From assembly GCA_905250075.1 (NCBI GenBank), contig CAJNOP010000098.1, positions 580,757-644,756 on the forward strand: 64,000 nt of DNA. Direction: 5' to 3'. How positions within the stretch are numbered: the stretch's first letter is position 1; the number at the start of each line of letters is the position of its first letter. The notes below the pieces were generated by a model, which was not told the origin of the DNA, made no database searches, and worked only from the letters and a program-made list of their open reading frames with translations. Both the position numbers and the translations under genes were made by a program. The stretch is from Rotaria sp. Silwood1. Its lineage: Eukaryota; Rotifera; Eurotatoria; Philodinida; Philodinidae. Shown here piece after piece: positions 48,514 to 58,775 of this stretch.

Positions 48514-49920
48514 CAGTATGTAAAAGACTATTTCAACATTCCATAATACTTGCCTTGTGAAGTACAGTTAACAAAAAAGAAAAAAACATTATTTCAATTC
48601 TGTTTATAACATTCTATAGATCGAAGTCTCTATTTTAGTCAACGAAAAACAATCTTTTAAAAATATCCTTATAAACTTTTGCAAGTTTTTCTCATAAATT
48701 ACTTGATTTTCGATGCAAGACACATTATTGCGACATGACTAATTTTCTTTTGGGGTCTCAGAATCGAAGATAATATTAACAGAACTATACTCATAGCTTT
48801 ACAGATCACTTACGTTTTTTTAAGTTGAATAAAATGAAACTTCAACTCAAAATACATCATTCAATAGAGAAAATCAAATTGAATCGAATCATGTCTTTTG
48901 TTTTCTAAAAATCATTAAATAACAGACATATTCTTTGCTAATTAAAATTATTATTTTATATAATTTTTTCGATAATCTTCGTTTTTAGAAAGCTAAAACA
49001 AATTTCAAAACGTTTTTGAACAATATCAACTTGTAGAGAATAAAATTCTTCAGAAACTGACGCGCTTGGTTGCGTAATAACAGATCTTCTTGAGTATGAT
49101 AAAAACCTATCTTTTCCAATATAATTTACAGTGGAGAAAAAAAAAGAAAAATAATTGTTTTCGTTCTATCACTTTATATACATGACGCATGGATATGTAT
49201 GCATTCCTTTCGTTTTTAACTGGCTTGACGTATACAAAGCAACTAAACGAAAAATCTTTTCTGTCTTTTATTTTACCACTGTAAATTATATTGGAAAAGA
49301 TAGATTTCTATCATACTCAAGAAGACCTGTTATTACGCAACCAAGCGCATCATTTTCTGAAGAATTTTGTTCTCGACAAGTTGGCATTGTTCAAAAAAGT
49401 TTTGCAATTTGATTTAGCTTCCAAAAAAAGGAAGATTATCGAAAGATCTATATGAAATAATAATTTTAATTAGCAAAGAGGATGTCTGTTATTTAATGAT
49501 TGTTAGGAAACAAAAGACATGATTCGATTCAATTTGATTTTCTCTATTGAATGATGTATGTTGAGTTGAAGTTTCATTTTATTCAACTTAAAACTTGTAA
49601 TTTATCTATAAACCTATGAATATTCCGGTATTTTGAAGTCTTCGATGTTCTTGTAATATTATTTGCGATTCTAAGATCCCAAAAGAATATTAGTCATGTT
49701 GGAATAATGTTTTTGGGTCGAAAATCAAGCAATTTATGAGAAACACTTGCAAAAGTTTATGAAGACCTTTTTAAAAGATTGTTTTTCGTTGTCTAAAGTA
49801 GACACTTTGATCTTTAGAATGTTATAAACAGAGTCGAGATAATGTTGTTTTTCTTTTTTGTTAACTGTGCTTCACACAAGGCAAGTATTATGGAATGTCG
49901 AAATAATCTTTTACATACTG
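48514..49920. mobile_element. Tc1/mariner-like palindrome, 1,407 bp
   Basis: The longest structure in the window. The left end cagtatgtaaaagactattt and the right end read inverted cagtatgtaaaagattattt match, and the arms stay similar, by eye around 85-90 percent, for over 600 bases (ttccataatacttgccttgt; aaacaatcttttaaaaa; tgactaattttcttttggg; attgaatcgaatcatgtctt; ggttgcgtaataacag). The loop is around 49180-49240. TA flanks both ends (48512-48513, 49921-49922). The CAGT-type ends and TA flank fit the Tc1/mariner group. No transposase ORF; the 85-codon frame at 49155-49412 is loop plus arm. Confidence 0.8.
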
Positions 49921-50199
49921 TATATCAAAAATATTCTCTATCACATGAATTTATTGAATCGGAAAAGTGGAAGTTGAAGACTTCCCTTTCGAATTAATTT
50001 GTGTAAATCATTACATTTATACAACGATATGGCGTCATTTTTTTTTTCGTTGCACTCATTTGACAAGAAACATATCATGTGATTGCACAACGTTTCGGTT
50101 TAGTGAGCAGAACACACGTTATAGTATATAATGTGATGCGCAAAAATAAAAGCGAAAGCATTTCTATCAAATCGATTTGATATTTCATTTTTCTTCATT
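49921..50199. other. Upstream region of ZZ gene
   Basis: Spacer between the palindrome and the ZZ gene; no feature recognised. Confidence 0.35.
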
Positions 50200-51167
50200 A
50201 TGGCAATCAAATGCACATCGTGTGGTGAACGCATTGCATCATCCTCTATTGTTTACAAGTGCCGTCAATGTGTCAATCATTTCGTTTGTCAGTCATGTGA
50301 AAAAAAGGAACATAATCGAGCAGGTATATTATTTCATCCACTTAGTGAAATGGTTGTACCGTCCTCCAAATCCATTGCTTCTGCTGCAGCATCATCCAAA
50401 ACTTTAAATAATAACGAAACCTTAAGTTCATCTGTAAGAGATCAAGAGAAAAAAAAATGTTCCAGCTCTATTGTGCAAGAAATGTTTTTTCATTGCAGAC
50501 GTCGTCTAATTCATCAATATTCGCTAGTGATGATTTTTTGAAAATGTGTATAGCTTATTGTTGTCGTTGTTACCGAGTATTTGGTGCCGAAAAAGAAATA
50601 AGTTATCAATGTCAACAATGTCCAAATAGTTATGGCGTATGCAGTCAATGTTATCCTCTTGTGAATACCTTTCATCCTTCTGTACACACATTCTCCAAAA
50701 GTCCAGCAAGCACTTGGGAAAAAGTAGCGCATGATTACTACCACTTGGGTGTCACATGTGATGGATGCTCATTAAAATCATTTAATGGGAAGCGTTATCA
50801 ATGTCAAGAATGTCCTCCAAGTTATGACTTATGTGAAAACTGTTTCGGCAAGAAGCATACACATCATCAGTTTAAATACATACAAAATCCCGTATTATAT
50901 TTTAATAATCAACAAACACTCGCTTTGCGAACTTTGGCTTTGGCAGAAAAAAGCGTTGATCGTAATTGGCGCGATCCACTTACAGGCTGGACAAAATCTG
51001 ACGCTGAACAAGTGATACAGCAAGCCAAAAAAGAAATACAGTCATATGAAGACGAAATGCGCGAAGTAAATAACAGATTGAAACGAGACTTGGAAGCATC
51101 ACAACGACGTTTGGAAGACTCAATTGAAGATTCGCGCAGAAGAATGTTGTGGTCACTTTTAAACTAG
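50200..51167 (+). CDS. Triple ZZ-type zinc finger protein
   Basis: Two exons (50200-50433, 50499-51167) split by a 65-base intron (gtaaga...ttgcag), 300 residues. Seen: three ZZ-like fingers, each with CxxC pairs and a final HxxH-type end: CTSCGERI...CRQC...CQSC (1-50), CCRCYRVF...CQQCPNSYGVCSQC (about 97-140) and CDGCSLKSF...CQECPPSYDLCENC (about 160-205, ending HTHHQF). A C-terminal coiled coil (about 245-295: EMREVNNRLKRDLEASQRRL) follows. ZZ domains bind histone H3 tails, N-degrons or SUMO; which applies here is unknown. Reading without the intron gives two overlapping frames, so the splice is important. Codon use is less AT-biased than genes left of 46 kb. Confidence 0.85.
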
Positions 51168-52027
51168 TAGCATTCTCTAAATACATGTATTACTGAAAAA
51201 ATACACAAAAGAAATCTTTGATATTTTATCTTTATTGTAATCCCGATTCATTTATGTATCGTTTTTTCTTTAATAAAGCTTATCTTTGCGTTCGAAACAA
51301 CAATGTATGATTTACTTCGGAATAGAGAAACTAGAAAACCTTTCAGTTAGACTGAAACGCACGTTCTGCGAGGTCACAACAATATAACATTCGACAACTT
51401 CCTCTGTTCGATTGAAAACTTGATTCTCATTGACTGAGTGACTATCTGTATTCTTATAAAAGAAGCTTACAACGTCTAACTAAGACTTGTTGCAGAGGTG
51501 ACGGGTGTGAGTGTAGGACTTAGCAAGGATCCCGCTATGCACTTCACATTTACACTTGCACTCACACCCGATATCTTAATGGTGTGGTTAATGCGGATGT
51601 GTAAACAAAAGAAAGACGAAATAGATGAATCAAAAGGAGAACTATTCGAGAATTCTGAGGCTTTTTTACCATTTTCATAATGAGCAATAATGATATTCCG
51701 AAGGTCTTACCTTTTATTTATCAAAAACACTCATCTCTCTAGCAAAAAGTCTCATAATGAACCTTTTAAGGTTCTAAGTTTGAACACCATTTGCTGAAAC
51801 ATTTAAAGTTCTTGCCAAAGCTTATAGTACTTGTTTCGGTTCCGCAGTTTCTGACAAAAACCTTTCTAAATTCAAGTCTTTTTCGCAAAAACTTACAAAG
51901 ATTCAGAATATTATACAAAAATCTAGAACTCTAAAACAGGCAATATGACATCTTTTTTCAAAGAACAACACAATTCAGCGATGTTTTTAATGTAAAACAA
52001 ACAATTTAAGGTTTTATAATTTGTTAG
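51168..52027. other. Intergenic, no gene seen
   Basis: Polyadenylation-like aataaa near 51272. It holds the GT/CA hairpin listed next. A 60-codon frame at 51498-51680 overlaps that hairpin and is not called. Confidence 0.4.
51503..51570. repeat. GT/CA hairpin with GCAAGGATC loop
   Basis: gggtgtgagtg at 51503-51513 pairs exactly with cactcacaccc at about 51559-51569. The loop contains agcaaggatc. The patch at 54593-54676 has the same plan with the same nine-base core, so the two appear related. Confidence 0.55.
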
Positions 52028-52683
52028 TACTGACACACACTACCGGCAAAGAGTATCTTCTCCTTGGATCTTAAGTGCTATAAGAAGTAAACGTTTGAAA
52101 AATCTGTTGCAGGTAGTACATAAAAAATATAGACCAACAGTAACATCAGCGTCAAAATCCGTCAAGTTAGAAGCAAGCTACAATAGATAGCGTTCATAAT
52201 TACGGTAAAAACCGTTCGAAAACGATGCGTCATTTTTGTCTCGTGAAGTGCTTGCTTTTGAAACTTTCAGAAAACAATAGTAGAACAATTCCTGAAAATT
52301 TCAAAATTGGTTCATCAAACTATCGTTGAGTCTTTGATCACTCAATTGAATTCTATACTTTGTTTTTGTATATCTATGCTTTCAGTAAAAGTGGCCTAGT
52401 TCGTTGGTAGCTTTATGAACTTCGGCAAAATTTATACCAGAAATAGCTAAAGTATAGAACTACAAAATGAGAGATTGAACGGTTCGAGAAGTTTATCTGT
52501 TCTGAAATTACGAAATTCACAGCGATCGTAGGCACCACCTGTTGTAACTACTTTCTAGATTAAATGATTTTGGCGCTGATGTTACTGCTGATGTACGTTG
52601 TCTATGAACTACATGTAGAGGAATTTTCAGAAGTCTAACTTTCATTTGAACTAAGATTCGAGGGGTAATACTTTAGGTCAGTA
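52028..52683. mobile_element. Old imperfect foldback element
   Basis: The ends tactgac and gtcagta are inverted. Best internal match: acagtaacatcagcgtcaaa (near 52137) against its inverse at 52568-52590 (ttttggcgctgatgttactg). Intermediate blocks pair with gaps. Arms are about 200-250 bases and much diverged. No ORF. It sits 295 bases before the TMEM163-like gene. Confidence 0.45.
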
Positions 52684-52977
52684 GTATATATAATATGCAT
52701 AACAATATCATTCGTTGATTAAAATTTCGTGTTGGCTTTTGATAATTTTTTTTTTTTGATAACCTCATATCTTCACTTTCATTCTCATGCTTACGAGAAT
52801 ATGAGATGGTGATTAAGATAGAGAAGTAAATAAAGTTTATCGTTCGTCACTCAAGATATATTCGAGTTCTTCACTCGTGTCACAGCATACATTCACATCT
52901 TGTTATCTTATGATGAGAGTGCACATTTTGGTCGACAGCATATTATCATATTGTCCGTTTTTCTTTATTTTCAGAAC

Positions 52978-53790
52978 ATGCCGTTCAGTTTCGTAGAGCG
53001 TCTATTTCCAAAAGGAAAGTATGACAAACATCGTATGCGTATTTTTGCATTGACCATCTCGTGGATTAGCATAATCTACAATGGTATTGAAGGTGGTGTG
53101 TCTATTGGACTTGGTGCTGATGTCGTTGCACGAGCGCTGATCGTTTTTGGTATTCAATCGTTGGTGGAAGTACTTTCAGCTGCACTGGTCGTTTACCGCT
53201 TTCGTAAAGAACTCCAGAGTAATTCAACCATCAATCTAGTTCTTGAGAGACGAGCTACTCTTGGGATCGGTATTTTATTTATTTTCTTAACTCTCGGCAC
53301 TTGGGCTGCCTCGATTGTAGCTCTTGTTACACATGCAGAACCTGACTCTTCGAAACCTTCTCTCATTGTTGCGGCTGCTTCACTTGTATGCATGCTATTT
53401 GTCTGGTTACCTAAACCATGGATCGCTACTGAACTCAATAGTTCTGTTATGCGTGGCGAAGCAGCCTGCTCTCTTGCATGCATTTATCTTACCATTGTCC
53501 TTTTTATCGGCAGTTTAGTGTACAAATTATGGCATGGTGGATGGTGGATTGATAGCGCAATCGCCATTGTGCTCGGTTTCTTCTTCTGTCATGAAGGATG
53601 GGAAATGATTGCATGGGCTCGAAATAAGGATTTCAATGGAGGCTGTTGCAAGACTTGTTCTTCTCCTGATATTCCTACTTCGTTTTCCAATCCTCAGATC
53701 ATCACATCTGCTACTGACTGTGAAAAAACAGAAAAATGCGACTGTTGCACCAATAACACAGGACACATTGCAAAGGATAGCTGCATTTGA
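52978..53790 (+). CDS. TMEM163/cation-diffusion-facilitator-like membrane transporter
   Basis: 270 residues from ATG 52978, chosen because a strong acceptor (ctttattttcag, AG at 52973-52974) sits four bases upstream; the longer frame from 52900 would translate through that site. Six hydrophobic segments (about 20-40, 52-72, 97-119, 126-145, 160-182, 190-210). Seen: GIEGGVSIGLG in the first pair and WIDSAIAIVLG near the end, positions where CDF-type transporters keep their metal-site acids. The C-terminus is cysteine-rich (GGCCKTCSS, CEKTEKCDCC), possibly a metal-sensing tail. Expected role: zinc or other divalent cation efflux, vesicular or plasma membrane. TMEM163 orthology is from overall resemblance only. 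Confidence 0.75.
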   Translation: MPFSFVERLFPKGKYDKHRMRIFALTISWISIIYNGIEGGVSIGLGADVVARALIVFGIQSLVEVLSAALVVYRFRKELQSNSTINLVLERRATLGIGILFIFLTLGTWAASIVALVTHAEPDSSKPSLIVAAASLVCMLFVWLPKPWIATELNSSVMRGEAACSLACIYLTIVLFIGSLVYKLWHGGWWIDSAIAIVLGFFFCHEGWEMIAWARNKDFNGGCCKTCSSPDIPTSFSNPQIITSATDCEKTEKCDCCTNNTGHIAKDSCI

Positions 53791-55251
53791 AAAACATAGC
53801 CTTCTTACAATACTTTAAACAGTATCGTTTATCACCTCTATGTAACCATTCTTTTGGACCCGCGGCATCATTATAGTCTTTCCCTTGTGCATAGTCATTC
53901 TTGAAACTTAGTAATATTTCGGTTGTTATCTTCCTTGTTCATTTCATGTTGGCGAATCAATTCATTCAATCATAAATGTGTACAAACTGGTTAAACGAAA
54001 TACGACTCACTTCAAGAATATCTACACCCGAGAGTGTATATGATTGCTATAAAAAGCTATTTATGAAACAGCTTGTTCGATTGAACTAAGTTGGGCATTG
54101 GCCGATGACTGCTAGGCAAAATAGCCAGTATGTGAGATTTTCGTTAGGATTCGGTTCTTTCCTTCAAAAGAACTATGATCACTTAGTGAACCAATTTAAT
54201 TGTCGCTCAGAAAATTCAAATGAATTGGAATTCATATATGAAAGTTTTTCTGAGATGGTGGTATTTTTAGTTCCAACAACAAGAAGAAAGCCTATTCAAT
54301 ATGCCTAGTAGTCTAAAACTGCATTCTATTGCAGTTTGTCACCCTAATTTGTCACTAAAAATCGAATAATAACTTCGACACACGTCACAATTGGTTTGAA
54401 TCGAAAGACAAATTTTGACTACAATAGTTGTTGGCAGAGCAATCATTCTTGAAACAGTATTTCTGACACAACCACGATCAAAACAATTTTAGGATATGAG
54501 CAGCACAATATCTCTTTTAGATGAAAACTAAATTCAAGAAATCTATGAGAGATGGATTCGTAAGAACTGATAGGCAGAAAGAACTTAAACAGTGTGCGTG
54601 CGAGTGTGGGTATGAAACATGGCAAGGATCTCACCATACATTGATGCTCACACACACACACACACCCATACCCACAACGATACCCTTTATTTTTATACGA
54701 GAATTCATCGTCATAGATAGAATGTACATATACAATAATCGACATAGAAATCTTCTTAGTTGTGACAGCAGAAAAGTCATTAAAATAAAACGAACCATTC
54801 ATAAGCAAAACTAATGAGAAGTTCAACCTGATCGGTCAACCAATCCATCAGATTTCACCCATGATGAATAATAAGGATCTCTATTGCTCATAATGAGTTA
54901 GAGTAGAAAGAAACAAAACTCTACTGTGAACAGTATGTTGAGGTTTTCATGACACATTTATATTTCTCTACATGGTGTTAAATTGTAATTAGTTGCGGCC
55001 ATTGTGATACAAACGTGGGTAGCAGTGTTATAAATTCCAAATTTAGTATAGCTGAGCTGGATTCAAGAAGAGATTCATCATACGATGATGTTTATCATGG
55101 AAACTGTAGTTAATCAATGTCTACACTTCCCAGTATAATTCTGTGACTTGCAATCGGTGATACCCTCTCTTGTTTAAGCAAAGCTGATTTTTAAAGTAGG
55201 CTATGAAATAATTATTTATCTGAAGTTTATAGTGAATGAACAAATATATGT
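53791..55251. other. Intergenic, no supported gene
   Basis: Frames at 54105-54308 (plus) and 54443-54826 (minus) have no recognisable content; the latter overlaps a CA repeat. No gene called. Confidence 0.45.
54593..54676. repeat. GT/CA hairpin with GCAAGGATC loop, second copy
   Basis: tgtgggtatg at 54605-54614 pairs exactly with catacccaca at 54667-54676; a (CA)n run lies just inside the right arm. The loop contains ggcaaggatc as in the 51503 patch. TGTGGG, the bdelloid telomere unit, occurs in both arms. Confidence 0.6.
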
Positions 55252-58200
55252 CTACATCATAAGACACATGGCTGCAGAGTCATTTTCCTTTTTTCGCTCG
55301 TTTGCTGTTGTCGATTGGACAAGGCTTTGCTGATGTTTATCGTATATGCTTCGAAAACGAGCTAGTTCAACCACCGACAAAGACTGATTGGTTCGTCGAA
55401 GTGAATCCTCTTGAAGAAATGTTAACATTTGTTGAGGATTTACTTTAGTAAGATACTCATTGAAATAGATCAAACTTCGTCCATCATAATCACAAAGAAG
55501 ACGAGCCATGTGCACGAGATTATGATCAATCAACCACTGTGACACTTGTACCTGGGACCAATCAAGTACATTATCTGGAAGCACAGATGGCAGAGATGTT
55601 GATAACTGTACCGGTGAACTGAAGCTTACTTCGTCAGATTCTTGGTTAACTTCCACAATCCGTTTAGGAGTATCATAGAAACGTGGAGTTTTGATTTCTT
55701 TCATTAATGCATCGAAAGCTTGTGGAAAATCGTATTTCGTAAAGTCAACGTAGTATAATTGTCCGATAAGAAACAAAAGCCAACCATCTGGTTTGTAGTG
55801 TTTTTGTAAACGAATAGGAACAATTTTGAGTTGACGCTGAAATGCATAATCTGCTTCTGCTCGACAATAGCTACTACGTCTATAGCTTTCACTCATACAA
55901 ATGATAATTGTTTTTGAATGTTCAATAGCGTGTGCCATTGTATCCATGACATTGCCATGCATTTGATCAAAATCAATCCATACTCGAAATCCTTTTCGAG
56001 TAAGTTCTTCGTAGAGTTCTTGGCAAATTTTTTTTTCGACGTGTGAATAGCTGATCATAATATCAAATGTTATTCCGAGGTTTTTCTCTGATAGTGCATA
56101 TTCATCATGATTCAATTCCAAATTCCAAAAGATTCCATGGGCAATCTTACGCATTTTCTCATCATGACAATCTTTTTCGAGCTGAACTAATTTGTGCATA
56201 AAGACTTGATCAATTCGAAGTTGCTCTCGGATTCTACTGTTGAATGATAGAGCCCACATAATTTCATAAATGATAGGATAACGATCACACATTTGTATTA
56301 GAAATGGTAACTTCTTCGAATGAGCTATTTGATGCTGAACCGAATCGTTGCTTGATAGGATTAAAAATCCTGAGCAATAATACAGATGCAATATAAAATA
56401 TTAATTCATCGATTCTTAACTGTTATAGAAAACTAAAAGAGATCTCTACCTTAACGTTTGACCTTTTGAATTTCATTTGGAAATTGGAAGGACACATGAT
56501 ATTATCCCTCTCCTCCCCATTAGAAGATCTTACCTTAATTAATTAATTAATTTCTCGAGATAGTGGAATTTTAAGATTAGTATATTTACATCAAACTATG
56601 GCTAATTTTCAGGATTTTGAGCTGAAAATCTTAGAACTTTAAGATATTTTCTGAAATCTTCAAAATCGTTTTGGTTTTCTGAAACCACTTTTTAAGCTAA
56701 AAATTATGAAAATAAAAAAGGCATCACAGATGACGCTCCTGAAAGCTTTGTATTTTTGAACACAGTAGAAGAACTGAGTCTATCTAATGCTGAGCATTCA
56801 TTTTTTTCCGTAGGAAAGTTCATATTTTACTTCGAATGGCTACAATTCTGAAGGACGGATTGCGAAGATGAGTGATACTTCGTCGATTACTAAAACACTA
56901 GTTTTTCTCAATCGCTAATCAATAATGGGGACTCTACGAGTCCAAAGTGGTACTCATAAAGGCGTTCTATCGAGTGTTCAACCGCTTTCTGATTGAGAAT
57001 AACTTAAAGCGATGGACCGTGTTTTCGAAGTGCGACTTAAAACTTCGAATAAATAAAGTTCTCAACACTACTAATGTACTGTGGACATTTCACGGATGTT
57101 TGTATTTCCTATTCTAAAACATGAATAGAGAACACTTTCTGATAAAATGAAACATTCTTATTGTGTTCATATTCAAAGTAGAAAATACAATGATCTACAA
57201 AAATCTCATAATGATCTAATGTTATTCAAAGATTTATTTGTACAAATTTTGGAATTGTACTTAGATTGTTAAGGTGGCATAAGGATAATTATGCTTTTAT
57301 ATTAATAAAATCGATTTCTCCAATACAAATGCTCAAACAAATGAAGACTGTTACACTTTAGTAGTACTCAACATAATCTCAATCAGACAGCGATCGAACG
57401 ATTCTGGACACTCTCAAATCGAAACATATATTTTCTACATTTTCAGCGCTACTATGTTAATCAATCTACATTTTAATCATGATTCTGCGAAGATTGTTTG
57501 AATACTCTTTCAGAAATATTCGAAAGAAAACTCTTACTTACTATTCAAAAGGTTTGAAACAGGCATCTGTTGATATTTTTGCGATGGATGATTCCATGCT
57601 TGTTCAAGAATATTCATAAAGAGCTGAAACATATTATTGACAACTTTCATTTCTTTCAAGTCTTCATCAGATAGAATTCGAGAAAGTATGGCATATGCAC
57701 ATAGACAAATTCGATCGAAAGATGATGTTTCAGCTACCGAAACTAGTGTGTCCAACAATGATGTATTTGAACGGGTGAAACAGCCTAAATTTTCTATATC
57801 CAATGAAGTTAATAATAACAATAGATTAGATTCAAGAAGCATTGTTTCTTCATTGCTCCATTCAACTGTAATACGTTCATGAAATGGTGTGTAATTGACA
57901 ATGTGAATGAGCGCTTGTACGAATTCGTACGCTTTTTCCTCACAAGGAAGAAGTATTTTAATATGTGATGTCATATTAGTATCCCACCAACAGCACGAAG
58001 CAACAAAGCTACTCAGATGGGCAACACATGCGAGGAGTTCGACAGTCCATGAACTGACATTGCGACTTTGGACAAGCATCATTTGAAAATAATCATCTGC
58101 GAGATGTTCAAGGATTTGTCCACCAGTATATGGAAAATGTTGAACATTGGCAAAAATGTAGACTTTTATCGAGAGTGAACATGTTTTTATGTAGAATAAC

Positions 58201-58775
58201 TGCTTTGGACTGAAGATAGTTTGGGATAGATTCGGTTGATGAAGTTGAATCAAGTATAACTTAAACTGCTCTGCCATAATAAAGTTACATTCAATGCGTT
58301 GATTGATTTGCATGATCGCAGGCCATTTCACGAATTGAACATGGTCATATATGAAATATGAAAGGACATCGAACCATTGACTGGCTATCACCCATAGCGG
58401 ATCATCTTCAGCGATAGTTGCTTCGATTCTGTCGAATACTGCATTGATCCACTCGACAACATCAGGAATGAGAAGAGATGCTTTTATGTTAGCTTCGACA
58501 TTGACATTTCGAAGTAGTTCTCTATTAAAGGATACCATTGTTTGAAGCAAGTCTGCATAGTAATTGTTATCACTCCAATGGAGACAACCTTTGCTAAGCT
58601 CTTGCCATGTCCAATGTTCAATTATGAGTAACTGTGGCAATGATTCTGAGACAAACGACGATAACGATTCAGAAGTTTGCTTGTCAAGAAGATATCTGAT
58701 GTTGTATAGTGTCTCGCTAGAAGGTGATGTGCAGATAAGTGCTGTAGCAAGCTGTTCAATATCGTTTTCTATCAT
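55252..58775 (-). CDS. ARM-like repeat, TIR and SAM domain protein
   Basis: Two exons (57542-58775, 55252-56369) with donor gtaagtaag and acceptor tgctcag around a 1,172-base intron; 783 residues. Residues 1-500: all-helical armadillo-like region (AYAILSRILSDEDL, IMWALSFNSRIREQL). About 510-638: TIR domain, FDIMISYSHVEK, GFRVWIDFDQM, SESYRRSSYCRAEADYAF; Glu582 in CRAE aligns with the catalytic glutamate of NAD-cleaving TIRs. About 678-753: SAM domain (VSQWLIDHNLVHMARLL). SARM1 has the order ARM-SAM-SAM-TIR; here SAM follows TIR. Likely cytosolic, possibly an NAD hydrolase in innate immunity or stress signalling; activity is inference. The long intron shows no gene or clear repeat. Confidence 0.82.

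Noticed and set aside
50457-50498. Alternative start of the second ZZ frame at 50457 and continuation of the first frame past 50433.
   Set aside because: Both run through a good 65-base intron; splicing joins the two frames into one protein with three fingers.
52900-52977. 26-codon N-terminal extension of the transporter.
   Set aside because: The stretch contains a strong splice acceptor (ttattttcag) and no conserved text; the ATG at 52978 is the better start.
55704-55892. Frames antisense or shifted within the TIR exon.
   Set aside because: Shadows of the TIR-SAM coding sequence.
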